Translations under genes and position numbers: made by a program
Notes under the pieces: model-generated
Seen by the model: only the letters and a program-made list of their open reading frames with translations
Told to the model about the DNA's origin: nothing
The model's database searches: none
Assembly: GCA_050084515.1 (NCBI GenBank)
Contig: CM114272.1
Location: 8,556,001 to 8,620,000, forward strand
DNA from: Blasia pusilla
Taxonomy: Eukaryota > Marchantiophyta > Marchantiopsida > Blasiales
Direction: 5' to 3'
DNA length: 64,000 bases
In this document: positions 36,921-49,674 of the stretch, piece by piece
Position numbering within the stretch: position 1 is the stretch's first letter
How the letters are laid out: each line of letters opens with the position of its first letter

Positions 36921-37122
36921 GGAAATTTCCTCGCCCCATTTCATCCTCGGGTTAAGCTAACCCTAGGCTAATGCCGGGCTGTAGGTTGCCGAGAGGAAGA
37001 GAGCGCCCCGGGATGAGAGCCGAGGGAGCAAGCGGGAACACGGGATGTGGGCGAGCGGGGAGAGAGGGGGGAGCAGCAGCAAGGGGCGAGGACGAGCGAG
37101 CGAGCAAGCAGGGAGTAGGATT

Positions 37123-37766
37123 GAGCTCGAGCCGAGGCGCAGTAGGACAAGCTCGAGATCGAGCTCGAGATGAGGCCCGACCAAGCGGGGAGCGAGCCCG
37201 GACGAGAGCGCAGTCAGCGCGAGCCGGGAGCAGGGTTGAGAGAGCTCGGGCTCGAGATCGAGCTCGAGCACCTTGCTCCTTGCTCGATCTTCGCTCCCTC
37301 AACACGACTACTCCCGGCTCGTGCTCACTACGATGTCGTCTCGGCTCATTCAGTCGCTCCCCGCTCGATCAGGCCTCAACTCGAGCTCGATCTCGAGCGC
37401 GTCCTACAGTGCCTTGGCTCCAGCTTGATCCTCGTCCTTGCTCGCCTCCTTGACCTTGCCCCTTGCTCCCCTCTTGCCCTTGTCCCTTGCTCCCCTTGCG
37501 CCCCCGCTCGCTCCCTCCCTCGGCTCTCGTCCCGGCTCGCTGCGCACTCGATCTCAAGCTCCCTCAACCCAACTGCTCGTCCTGCCTCGCCCGATTGCTC
37601 CCCGCTCGATGGGGCTTTAGCTCGAGCTCAATCTCGAGCCCGAGCTCTCTCAACCCTGCTCCCGGCTCGTGCTGACTGCGCTCTCGTCCAGGCTCGCTCT
37701 CTGCTTGGTCGGGCCTCAGCTCGAGCTCGATCTCGAGCTTGTCCTGATGCGCCTCGGCTCGAGCTC
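37123..37766. repeat. GC-rich subterminal inverted repeat, 146-bp arms
   Basis: 37123-37268 and 37621-37766 are reverse complements with about 8 differences in 146. Arms are rich in GAGCTCGAG palindromes. The ~350-bp loop holds two further diverged units in the orientation of the right arm (about 37293-37425 and 37519-37650), and a left-orientation unit follows at about 37800-37900. The Arg/Ala/Leu/Ser-rich frames on both strands here are products of this composition, not genes. Confidence 0.85.
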
Positions 37767-38399
37767 GAGCGGCTAAATGTTTGCCCTTGAACAAGAGCAA
37801 GCGGGGAGAGGGTGAACGTTTAGCTGCTCAATTTCGAGTCGAGGCGCTGCAGGACGAGCTCAAGATTGAGCTCGAGCTGATCTTCGAGGGGACGAGAGTG
37901 AGCGGGTTGAGAGAGCCGATCTTCGAGCGCCAAGGAAGGGGACGAGGTGGAGGGCGTAGGGCGTAGGGCGAGGGCAAGCGGGCAGCGGCTCGAGCTCGAG
38001 CTTGGGCGAGCGTGATCAGCCTGTACGGGGAACAGAAAGAGTGGCAGAACACTACCCCATGGCAAGAGCGGGGAACAGCGGGTGAATAGGGGCAAGAGGA
38101 GAGCACAAGTGAGAGATGGGTGAGAGAGCTTGAGCTGCTGCGTCCGAGCTCTCAAGCTCAAGCGGCTGCTCACCGAGCTGAGATGCAAGCAGTGGTTGGA
38201 GTAAGGCTTTGCAATGTGCCTTTGGTTGATTCAATTAGGGCATGTAAAGCTGTAGGGCGATTTATTGTCTCCTCTGAACTCCTTCTCATGTGAGAATCTT
38301 GTGGGCAGAACTAAAATCTTGTGTAATCTAATATTTCTTTAATGTAAGTCATGTTGCAACACCAATGTGTGGTACTGGTTTTGTGTTTGTGGGATTGTT

Positions 38400-38401
<2 letters not shown>

Positions 38402-38490
<89 letters not shown>
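38402..38490. repeat. (GA)n microsatellite
   Basis: An essentially pure AG run of about 88 bases between the subterminal region and the accessory gene of element I. Confidence 0.97.
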
Positions 38491-38494
<4 letters not shown>

Positions 38495-38684
38495 CAATTA
38501 CCCGATTCTCAACAATGATAGCAATGCTGAAAAGAGAGGAACAGCTCCAGTTTAAGTGTTGAGAGCAATGTTTAGATGTTCAAACTATAATATAATAAAA
38601 AGAGATTAATGGGTGAGAATGTTTGCACGGTTCATTCATTCCTTGTCTAACCTTGACGTAAATTCTTTTGTTGTTCTTTTGTAG

Positions 38685-40757
38685 ATGTTTGGCAGAGCGG
38701 TGAGATCATCGCGAGTGAAGATACCATCATCCCCAGTCCCGAATGAGGCCTCTGCTGATGAGGATGAGCATTGGGAGTTTCAAGACTCTTGTGAGTCCTT
38801 CCATTGTTTGCTCCCACATTGTGGGCACTTGCAACCAGATCAAATGGCCATGGAGGAGCACTTGCGTACTCGGCAGCGTCTTTATCCTATGGTAGATTTC
38901 CCCCCTATGAAAGGAGGCCTAAAGAAGAAGGGAGGTTTGGGGGCGGGGCCAAGAAAGTTTACCTCCTCAAAGGCAGAGAAAATTTTACAAACACTCCGGG
39001 GGCAGCGGGAAGGTAAACCTTGGTGTCATGATTGCAAGTATTTAAATTGTTATGTATATGGAATTCTCTAGCTCATTGATCAACAACATTAATCACTCAC
39101 TTCATTTCTGTTTTGCAGCCAGTAGTACGGAGCACTATGACCGCCTACGGGGGAATGTGCTTGCTCGATGGAAGCAACGCAAGGCAGATAAGAAGAAGGA
39201 GTGTGTCCAAAGGGCGAAGGCGGCTGCGCTTGATCGGGCACGGCAGATGTATTGCAGCACAAGGAAGGTCCCCAGTCTCTCATCTTCTTGTTTGTTAGTT
39301 GAGTTGATTGAGAACTGCTTCCAAGAGTTTGGTATAATCTCGTGGGATGCATTGTCTGATCCTGCTCTGGAGCATGACATGCTTAAGAGCATTCAGTTTT
39401 GTCTTGTGGATGAGTGAGTGTGGCAGTGGTGTGACAAAGTTCACTCTGAACTTCTTGCTGAGCCACAACCTGATGGTGACCCAGAATTTAGTAGGACTTG
39501 GTATCGTCTTTGAGGGGTTGTAGCAACCCTTTGCGTGTGGTTTAGGCCAAGAATATTTTACTTGGCTTTGTTCCTAGCATTGTCTTCCTCCACTTTGTAT
39601 AGAGAGGAAGACCTAGAGGCCCTCCGTCCCGAGAGAGAGGTGCAAGTGAACATGGTTGTGGACCATATCAAGAGTCAAGCATGCCTTGCAACCTACAAGC
39701 ACATGCAGACCGAGCAGTATTGGCAACCACTTGCCACAAGAGATTACCACGCATGGAAGAAGAGCCACAAGGAGGAGGTCTTGGCGGGGTTCCATAAAAG
39801 AGTAGTTGAGGCTCGCATGAAGAAGTACCCGGGCACTTCAGAGGAGGAGGCCAGAGTGCAGGTAAAATTGATACTTTGTTGTGTGACTGTTGCCATTTTC
39901 CTATTGTTTTATATGTTATTGTTTATCCTATGATGGATGTGACCACTTGTTTCAATGTTCACACACTATGCAGAAACTGTTCAAACAGGAATGTCATAGT
40001 TCTACATATGTTCTATGTCTACTAACATGGTGTAATGTTTATCATATGTAGGGTCGTAAGATTAGGAGATCATTGGAACCTCAGATGACGAGGAGAAGAC
40101 ACAGAAAGGAAGTGTATCAAAATATGTTGTGGATGCAGAGACTACATGTTCATCAGGTATAGTCAAATGATTGTTCCAAATCATTCCTTTTTTCTTTTGC
40201 CCTGGTGTATAGGGCAAGAGAATTGACATCCCTCCTTTGTCATGCTTGTAGATGAAGAGGACATGGAATCCGCCTTCCAATCAGCGAAGAGGCAAAGGAA
40301 GGCATCCAAGAAGGAAGACACGGAGAAGGTAACAGTAGAGACACGGGCAGCACAGGAAATATTAGCCATGGAGAAGGCATTGGATGAGATGAGAGCAGAG
40401 ACGGCCGCCTTGGAGGAAGAATTACAAAAATTCAAGGCAAATGCAACCATCACGGAGGAGGCGAAGACTAAGAAATCATCCATGGAAGCAACTATGGAGT
40501 CTACATCGGTTGCAGATGATGAACCCCTTGCACATGAACTCCCTATTCATGAACCTCCTACTCTGGAGCCAACTACAGCAGCGCCTGAGGAGCCAGTGGT
40601 TCTTCCAAAGGCACAGGTGATGCCTCGTAGTAGGGCTAAGACCAAGGCACCTAGAAAGGTGAGAATCGGTCTTGCTATGTTAGAACTTTGTTTTCTATGT
40701 CTATGTCATTCTTGCCTCACAGGTGACGACTTGTATGTGTTGTTCTTGCAGGCATGA
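38685..40757 (+). pseudogene. accessory gene of Mutator-like element I
   Basis: Exons that fit GT-AG rules: 38685-39012, 39119 onward (in-frame TGA at 39415-39417 and another stop soon after), a block ending 39861, 40052-40156, 40252-40658 and a last short exon near 40753. The N-terminus has WEFQDSCESFHCLLPHCGH...MEEHL, a Cys/His cluster resembling a degenerate BED/C2H2 finger. The middle is basic and helical (WKQRKADKKKECVQRAK). A block EREVQVNMVVDHI...LATRDYHAWKK parallels EREAQVKQSVAWI...LATRDSKKAK in the accessory gene at 51854-54199. The C-terminus is a predicted coiled coil (EILAMEKALDEMRAETAALE), then Pro/Glu-rich text and a basic tail. Likely a DNA-binding or complex-forming partner of the transposase. 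Stops at 39415-39512 make it a pseudogene unless an intron removes them. Confidence 0.6.
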
Positions 40758-41732
40758 GGGTTGTGTTGAAGGCTATTGCAAGAAGGAGCTGTGGGAGCAG
40801 CCGAGATACCTAGTGTAAATATCTAGCTCCTTACTTTGCTATTAATTTCCATGTTTGAACATGCCTTCCTAGGGTTGCTTCATTTCCTTTCTTCACACTT
40901 TGGTTCCTTTCCTTGTATAGGTTGGTTGGAGTTAGGGACCACGTTGGAGCGACTCCTGGATATGACATTTTGTAGTGGGTCTAGAAGTTCCAAGATAAGT
41001 ACAGCCTTCATCGGGAGGATAGCTCGGTGGGAGTAACATTGTTTCTCATTGGCTACTTGGCAGCACCTGTGTTAACTTCCATTACATGAAACATATAAAG
41101 CTCCTTTTTGTTTCACACTTTCACTCCACATGCTTTCTTTTGAGGTTACAATATCGTATCACTTGTAAAATTCAGAACACTTACTGCACTGTTCACTTGC
41201 CTGGTTCGTCCGATTACCATGTAGTCAATTCTATTCGCTTGAACGGTTCGTCCAATTTCCATCTAGTCACTTCTGGCACCATTTGTTAGGTGTAAGCTAA
41301 TTCATCAAACAGTAACTTACCTTACATGGAACACTTAGTGCACTGTTTGCTTGAATGGTTCGTCCGATTTCCATCTAGTTAGTTTGGGCACCATTTATTA
41401 GGTGTAATCTAATTCATCGAATAGTAACTCACCCATCATGGAACACTTAGTGCAGTGTTTGCTTGGGTGCTTGGGTTGTTTGAATTATTCTTGAGGAAGA
41501 TTTTTTTGAAGAGTCTTCACTTTACTTTCCATAATATGAATTCACATTGTATTGGCCGCATGCAACCATCACTTCAAGTGTGCATGTCTATACGAGCATT
41601 TGATTCCCGCATTATGGCTTTCGCACATGAACTTGCTCGAGTCTTTTGCGCTTCGAGTACTTGGTGTTGTTGATCACCACGTTGGAGGCATTCCACCATT
41701 GGTTGAGTTCGAATAGTCTCCAATTTTAACTT

Positions 41733-44700
41733 CTACTTCACTTGGCTGGGATGTTTCAGTGTTGTTTCAACATACTTGACCCACAACATCTCCAAATCCA
41801 CTTTCTCCTCCACTTTCAAGTCCAACTCCTGGTTCAAAGTGTTGAATATTTCCTTAGGAGCAACATGCAACTTCATAGCGGGTTGGGTGGTGATCTCATG
41901 GTGAATGTGAGAACTGGAGAGATCAATTTTTTTCTTTTCCAACCATCTATCGTATTTTCCACAAAATCCTTTCTTCGAATCAAACATCCAATCAGCACCA
42001 TAGACTCTCTCCATCGGTGTTGGCGGAGTGTTTTCCTTGTCGGAGAAGTGTGTATCATTCAAATCGCGTTTGGCCTTCAAGTCAAGGACTTTCTGGACGA
42101 CATCTTTTAAAAGAGTAAGGCTATTGTCCATGAGGATAGGACAATGGTCTACTTTTCTTGACATGTCTCTAACCAGTGAAACCAAAACTTGCTCTCCAGC
42201 TACTATAGGGCTTTTATCATCGGTCATGGGGAAATTAAAGTCTACAAGGGTATCGAGTTCCCCCACCCCTGCTACCTCACCCATCAATGCAGACATCCCC
42301 CCCGCAATACTGCCCTTCTTTCTACCCAAATACACCAAGATATCAGTTTCTGTGTGACCTTGCATTAGAAGAACCTTCACCTGCACAAAACAATAAACAA
42401 TTTCAGTAGTGAAATGCTGGAACACCGGAATCGGAAACCAAAGGTATCCTTTTTAGGAAAGATGAAATAGCAACTAACCTGATGTTTACATGTGTTCCCC
42501 TCAGTAGCGTGGGGTCACGTGCAGGTGATGTCATCCTTGTCATAATCAATGACTTCATGAGTTTGGAGGGGTTTCGATTGACTTTTAACAAATGGAACTT
42601 TCCTCCTGCTGATGGAAGTTAACGTAACATGTTCATGTGGAATGCACTGGACATTCTTCATTTCCATGACCATTCTGTTTTCCACCATTCAATTTCGCAC
42701 ACACCTTTGCATCTTCAAATTCGAGGTACATCAATAGTACAACTCTACTATGTCAACTAACACATGCAATAGCCACGACAAGCGACGTTGACGTTTAGTT
42801 CTCCTAGAAGCTTTCAAATGAGTCTTTAACATGGAATGCCAATGCTCCACAACACCAGTTGTATTCTGTTTGCTCTCCTTTTGGTGCTGCGATATTGGGT
42901 AGCCCATTTGCGTATCTTGGGAATCCAATATGCTTGGAAGTACTCACAAAATACTGGTTCTTGACCCTTCCATAGATGTACAAAATCTTCAGCAGTTACC
43001 ACAGGATCTGTAAAGTCAAGAAAGAGGATATATGTGAGTACTCCTCATTACAATCATTCGACAGGTGCCTTCGAACACATATTGGAGTGTTCAAAGACCT
43101 ATTCAGAGCTATTCCACCTGTGCTTCTAAGCCTGATAATTGGAAACAACAAGGCGGTGATTTCAAAAGATGTGTACCTGTATCTATGGTATACATGACTT
43201 GAGCAAGCTCTCTATTCATCCAAGCCTTGATAATGGGATCTCTAACCTTCATATGCAAGTTTTTTATCCGCGCTTTGCGGATGTGCCAAATGCACAGGAA
43301 TATCCAGATCCCCGGAAAGATATATGTAAATACAATGGAGGAAACAAGTATTACACATTTGAAGAACTGAACCATTGAAAGTGTTATAAAATGATATTTT
43401 TTATATTTAAATATACATAATACAACATGAAACAAATGCACGTAGGATAGGGTAATTTATCAGATAACACATACTCTATCGCAGCCTGTTCCTCTTTGGA
43501 ATCATGAAACAAGACGGCCTTCATAACTCAAAAGATTCAAGTACTTCCCTTCTGTAATTATTCACTTGTAATTTGATGGCACTTAAGATCTCCGCAATGT
43601 CAACTTGTGTGTGTCTTTCCATCAAAGCCCATTTTCGTGCGCATACATATCGCTACACAACATACATCACTGATCACATCTACACCACACAACATCGATC
43701 TTCCCCATACACGGGTAGATCCACACGTGTACATAAATCAACTTATACATATACATGAAGATCACACAACAAAAATAAAGAGTAGTAAAAACGGCGCACT
43801 CGGCCTAAAACTCCACTCCTCAATCTACATTGGCATATCGAGCCTCGTCCACCCTGCGCTATCAAGGAATCCGCACGCTAGCACCCTAGTCCTATCTCAC
43901 ACACATACAAGAGAGGTGCTCCAACGGCCCAACATGAGAAAGATGGCTTGGGAAAGCCATCTCCCTCCCTTATATAGGGTTGGGAAGAGCCCAAAGGTTC
44001 TTCCCCTAAAAATAGCTACCCTCCTAGTAACCTGCGCGCATAGGTTACTAGGGGCGGGTGACCTGGTCAACAAGTCACCCGGCTGGGAAAGATCTCTACA
44101 AGAAAATTGTCAAAAATGACATTCCTGACACAATGGACCTATCCTCAACCTCATCTAACACCATGGGACAAAGTTACACTCAAGACAGTCCGCTGGCTCC
44201 TACGCCCTATCCACGATAGATCTCGGCCTATCGACTACTCAGATGTGACACCATGTGCATGGAATTCCATTTTGAAATTTTTCATAGCATAACAGTGTAA
44301 ACAATTGGAACTTCAAACACAAAAGAAAACTCAAATAGTTAGTTCAAATTGCAAATTTATGGATTCTTACACCGCGTAAGAACTAAACCAAACTTCATTG
44401 ATTTTATTTTAGAATATTTACAAAGTTGGTGTCCATGGTTGGACACCAAATTAGTGGACAGATATCATGTATTACCTCATAAAGGTGAGTTCCACTGCAC
44501 CTCCTTGGCTCAATGTACCAAGCTTCTCAACCATCCATGGCGTTGCAACTACTAAGCAAAATGGAACACCTGCTAGTTTGTTTTGTTCTCGATAGAACAA
44601 AGCCAAACTAGGATGTTGTTGGACCCACATTCTTACTCTAGTTGCATCACATGGACTGTAATGATGTGAATTTAGCTTCAATTGTAATCTGATGTTGGAG

Positions 44701-45314
44701 ATATCTTTCATGGTGAGATTCATATCCCTTGACCATATGACCTTCTCAAGTGTACTACCTGAACACCTCTCTCTGATGTGTCGGTAGTGTTTGTTTAGAA
44801 CGTCTGCAGGCTGAACACCAGCTCTCAACAAACGTTCAACAAACTCACGGTATCTACTAGATAGACGTGATGCAATATGAGCATTTGCAACAATTGCAGT
44901 CTTATCCAACATCCCATGACAAAAATCATTAGTCTTGTCGTGTATGTTCACGATGCATCCAATGAATCAAACATAAATTTGGTCGCTCTACATGCACCAT
45001 CTTTGCAAAGTAGCATCCTCGAAATATAGATGTACCAAGTAATGTGGATTGAGCAAGGGGTCTACTGTTCAGACCTTTCTGTTTCCCTTTTTCTACAATA
45101 CTGGGGAGACCTTTTTCCCCATGTTCCGAAAGTCATCTGGTCCATAAGCACACCAATATTGGATAATCTGCCGAGATGTTGTCTTGTCACTTGAATTTCT
45201 AATCTTGACGGCACAATGAAACTTCTCTATGTTTCTCTCCCCTTCAAGAAAATCGTTGAACCTATCGAGAGGGATTGTAGCCTCGTCTTTTGTCCATTTT
45301 AGATGACTAAACAA
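41733..45314 (-). pseudogene. Mutator-like (MULE/SWIM) transposase of element I, broken
   Basis: Minus-strand blocks in order: IPLDRFNDFLEG...YWCAYGPDDFR (45314-45093); RGCYFAKMVHVERPN, frameshifted; 44951-44472 with MKDISNIRLQLKLNSHHYSP, MWVQQHPSLALFYRE and FCLVVATPWMVEKLG; MDTNFVN near 44410 (first catalytic Asp region); then, beyond an inserted LTR, EEQAAIEYV (43510) and FLCIWHIRKARIKNLHMKV (43280), the CxxH block of MULE transposases; TGVVEHWHSMLKTHL (42850); and a SWIM-type C-x-C...C-K-H finger at 42523-42482 whose second Cys codon is TGA. An intron at 42478-42381 then joins VKVLLMQGHTETDILVYLG and the C-terminal region. This is the enzyme that would cut and paste the element. Frameshifts, the TGA and the LTR make it inactive. 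The MULE assignment rests on motif order. Confidence 0.75.
43633..44250 (-). mobile_element. LTR (copy 5) inserted in the transposase of element I
   Basis: Minus-strand start TGTCACATCTGAGTAG (44250), end GCGCACGAAA (43633), flanked by the 4-bp duplication CCAT (43629-43632, 44251-44254). It carries a TATA box CCTATATAAGG near 43970 and the palindrome CGGGTGAC...GTCACCCG (44055-44081). It is closest to copy 4 at 21294-21893. Solo: no internal region is present. Confidence 0.85.
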
Positions 45315-45892
45315 AAAGGGTCTCGGAGGAGGTATTTGAATTATATGCTAAGGATGTTCGAACATGTTTACGTTGAGTGTTCAACAAATGACCTGATTGA
45401 CATTGAATGTCCTTGACAAAGAATGAAACCAAAGAACTGCCAATGAGACTGAGGAAGGGAACAAAAGAAGGGGAAACTTCGTAGCTAACATTGCACGAAA
45501 CAAAAAATGAATTACCCACGACCCAAAGCATTGAGAAGCATTATTCACCTTGGGCATAAAAAATGCACTAGCTCTTTCTTGCTCCTATGTGTGTCTCGAA
45601 CTCCTCAACTCCTCCCTGTTGTTGCTGGCCCTTTTGTTCGCCTCGGCGGCCTCACAATCTGCCTCTGCGGATCCCCTTTGCCTCGACTGCCTTGCCCCCC
45701 GTGACCCTAATCATGGCTAGACTACCTTGCCTTGCCTTGGGTTTCCCGCCATTTACCTCGGATTTCAAAAGACGGGCTCGTGCTAAACCCTCCCTGAAAA
45801 CTACTCCCGACAACATGCAGCTCGGGCTCGAGCAACCCCGCGTCGGCCTCGGGTTAGCTTAACGCGAGGATGAATAGGCGCGAGGGGAAATT

Positions 45893-48800
45893 ATATTCTT
45901 GATAAAGCATTTCAAGTTTTTGATGGGCCCCTTGAAGTTTCATGGATATAGAATGTAATGTCATGTCATGTTTTGACATAGCTTTCCAAGAAAAATTAAA
46001 TGATCCTTTACACATGATAGAGTTGACTTGAAGTTCCTTCTTTTACTCTTCTTGAAATGGAAAGCAACATAATTCCAAATATTATCAACTTCGTAATTGA
46101 TTTGTTTGCAAAGGCTAGGACTCTTAGCAAATTAGGAATTGTAAGAGTAGCTAAGTTTGTCTTTTTTGCTATAGCCTACGCAATAAAAACTTGTTCAATA
46201 AGGATTGACATTCCTTTTTAACGAGGAAGAAAAACCCATTTCTACTACCAATTATGGTACTAGTTATGTTAAATCCAAAACCCACCATTGTGCCAAAATC
46301 CAAGCTTCATTCCCTTAGCAAACAAAGAATACACTTTGAAATAGACTTAACATCTTTGTTATGAATATAGATCAATCCTAAGAGCTAATCATTCATCCTT
46401 CATCAAGGTATGTCATAAAAGAAACAAGATACCAAGGGATTGATATGTCAGTAGATTCATCCACTATTATAGTGTGTAAAGACAAACGTTCATATTGGTA
46501 GGACCAGATTAGAGATTTGCACAAAGACAAACCCTAAACACATGCATGTCCTAGAACAAGTATGCACGTGCAGGGCCAACCGCTCTGCATGCCCACTTTG
46601 GCCCACATCCCTCCCCTGAAAATTTTGAAAGGGTTTTGTCTAACTCGTTGACACGTGTCTAATTAAGAGAATTATTAAATTAACAAAACCAAATTTAACC
46701 TAACCAAGAAATTTTATGCTAATTTATCATAAATCAGATTTATATTCCATTGAATTAGCGAGATTTCCTTTTGAGAGGGGTAAGAGAAAATATTTATAAG
46801 AAAGACAAAGAGAATTTGGAAGACGTAAAAAATGAGAAGTTCATGGCCTTAACGAGGTTTTTAGCATCAAATTTATCATAAATTATGTTTCTACATGATT
46901 AAATCAATGTGCAGCCCTATGAAGGGCGGAGAGAAAATCATACTATTAAGGGCGTTAGCCCTGGCTAAGAGGTTCCCAGTGAACGCCACGTGTGAAATTA
47001 TTATCTCTTTATCTAGGAAAAAAACTAAAAATTTTCATTTCAAGTTAATTTTATAAGGGAAATTACATATTACTTTAGAAATATGTCATTTAATATGTTT
47101 CAAGCTTTAATTGTGGGGGATTTTTTAATAATATTTTGAGACAAACTTGGATCAAAATGAGTGAATGTTTTACTAATTGGGAAATTTTGAAGAAGACCCC
47201 TATTAGTTTTACCCTATATTAAGCATTTAACAAGAATGGGTAAGGTTTTAATATTAATTAATTAATTTTAATTAACCCAAATTCAAACATTTTCCCAATG
47301 AAATCTTCTAGAGTCTCTTATATATATTTTTTATCTTTCCTCAATTTAAAATTTAAAATCATTGTTTCAAGTTTCATGCAAACAAAATTTAAAGTTTAGT
47401 TTTGAGGGGAAATTAATTGCTCTTTTGGGAAAAAATAGGACATTCATGGAAAAAAAAATATTCTTCAAAATAAAGGAAGACATATTATTTCTAATTTATT
47501 TTAAACTTTCAAATTAGATTTGGGAAAAAAATTAATCCCTCTTTTGGGAAAAAAATTCATCAAAATTGATTATTTTCTGTTATTTATTGAGAGACGGGGA
47601 TTAAAAAGAGGATCAACTATTTTTTCAAAATTAATAAAAGAAAATACATGAAACGTTTTTTTGAACCAACTAGATGTAACATAAAAAATATTGATTTTTT
47701 TAAAATTAAACTTTATTCATCTCGTGTCTTCTAATTTCACGTTACCATGTTCCGTATGTGATACTAGTAGTTATCAAACACGTGTACGTATGGAGAGAAA
47801 AAGAAGACCCCCTGAAAAGGGTGGGGAGAAAAAATAATAAACGGGATAACTTAGATGGAGAGAAAAGAAAATTGAGAGTGTTTGTAGGCCGTAATCACCA
47901 TGTTTGCTGCGGCCATAAAATAATATCATGATTTGTAAACACCTATTTATTTGAAACCAGGAAAATAAAACTTTGAGGAGTCATGGTGGATACGGCCGTC
48001 ATGGGTTGATTTTCGCATAACTGGTGCAGGGATACACGTACGATATGTTTTGTGTCAGACCATCCTCAGGTAGGACCCACTACTCGAGTTATGACCTTTC
48101 CGACAAATTGATTTGAACTACTACCCTGTCCAATCTCCCTCGCTCCTCCATCCATTGAACGGCACTAGAGTTACTAGAGTCTAGACTCTCCGCTGTCAGT
48201 TGTCGACCCGGGATACTCTTACAGCCAGCTGGTCGGTTGGAACTGAAAATCACCGAACGGGGGGCCTTAGAAGGTCGGTAGAATTCCGGGAGGGAGCTTT
48301 AAGGTTTTCGTGTTGTAAGATACCGGTGACGTTCCCCCGTTTATTTCCCGCCGGGGAAACTTCTGGGAACCAAACCATCCCGGACCCTGATTGATTCGAA
48401 AGGAAATCGAGATGCTGAGAGGGTTTGAACTTTGAAGAAGAAGAAGTTACGTAATGCTCCAAAACCGACACCTTTTCCTGTCAAACTCGAGGAAACTACA
48501 GAAGCTGCTTGTGCCACGTGGGATGGCAGAGGGTTTGGAGGAAGGGCTGCGTCTCCTCCGTCTTCCCCTTCTGGACCATGAGTTCAGTTAACTGCACTAG
48601 GAGGCACTATACGGAAAACAACGAAACCTAAACCGTTGCACGCACAGTTGAAAGTGAAAGTCTGTGACCGGTTGAGGACTAGTTTCTTTCGCCAAGGGGG
48701 CCGGTTGAGTAGTTTCCTCCTGGAGGTTGCATTTGTACAACAGCAAGGAAGTTGGGTGACGTACGAAACGATCCCTGTTCCGCTCGGGAAAACGCGAACG

Positions 48801-49674
48801 TTCCAGCGGACGCGCTTAATGAAGTTGGTGAGTCGTCCAAGTCTCATAATCTGTAATTCTACTGTCCAGTCCGGCTCGATCTCCGAAACCAGAGGGACGA
48901 GCTAATCATTGCCCCTTCATTAACTAGGGGAGAGTTCTTCTTCTGCTCGCAGATCGTGAACTGCTCCCCGGAGTAGTCAGCTTTCTCCCACGAAATTTAG
49001 CTGGTCGATGGTCTACCTTCGCCGATCTTTTCTTGCCGCTTTTGAAATCGAACGTCGAAAACCAATCTCATGCGATTGAAACCTCACGTATTCAGAGCAG
49101 GTTGCGACTTTCGAAGTTGTCTGGGTTGGATTAGTGAAGAAATTTGTTGCTTCATTGGTTTTTGAACGAAGAAAACCAATTTCACACGAGATGAACCTTA
49201 CCCAGTAACAGCTGGTTGAGAATCTCGAAGCTCCCCAGTCAGATGACTAAAGAAATTCGGTTATTACCGACCCTGGTTTATTTAAGAACCCTCTCCCTCC
49301 AATGGTCGGTACACTTGAATTTTCCAATTGCATTCTCTACGTGGCTGCGTAGCAAGCGGCGAGCTTGGAAGAAATTCAGCTGCAGCGGCAGGTCTCCGAG
49401 ACTGCCTCGCTCGCTGAGCTCCGTGCTTGACCGATGTCGATAGCCCCCCTGCGATCGATGTTCCACAACTAATTATTACTGTTCCAAACAAATTATTGTA
49501 CTATCTCTCGCGGCAATAAACCGTCCCTCTGCGGCCGCGGCGCTCTTGGACTTCCCCAGTGCCCACTGCTATGACGCGGACATGCGGTGGCACCGTCTCG
49601 CCGAGCGAACTCCGTCAGCCCGGACGGGTGGCGTTAGTCAACGGATATGTACCGGCGACTCATAGTCTCATTTA
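45893..49674. other. no gene recognised
   Basis: 45893-47980 is strongly AT-rich and featureless apart from homopolymers. 47980-49670 is GC-richer; frames of 60-90 codons on both strands have no recognisable domain, and I found no splice-consistent gene. Confidence 0.4.

Larger units (their letters stand above)
36921..45892. mobile_element. Mutator-like DNA transposon I (~9.0 kb), with nested LTR
   Basis: The left end GGAAATTTCCTCGCCCC...TTCATCCTCGGGTTAAGCTAACCC (36921-36963) and the reverse complement of the right end (45841-45892, TTCATCCTCGCGTTAAGCTAACCCGAGG) match over about 50 bp, allowing small gaps. GC-rich subterminal regions lie inside both ends. Between them are a plus-strand accessory gene (38685-40757) and a convergent minus-strand transposase (45314-41733). 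I could not see a 9-bp target duplication, so the outermost bases are uncertain. An LTR at 43633-44250 split the transposase later. Confidence 0.7.

Noticed and set aside
36952-37790. Long Arg/Ala/Leu/Ser-rich reading frames (up to ~206 codons) on both strands
   Set aside because: They fall wholly within the GC-rich GAGCTCGAG inverted-repeat region; several frames on both strands are open at once, which is what palindromic repeat composition gives.
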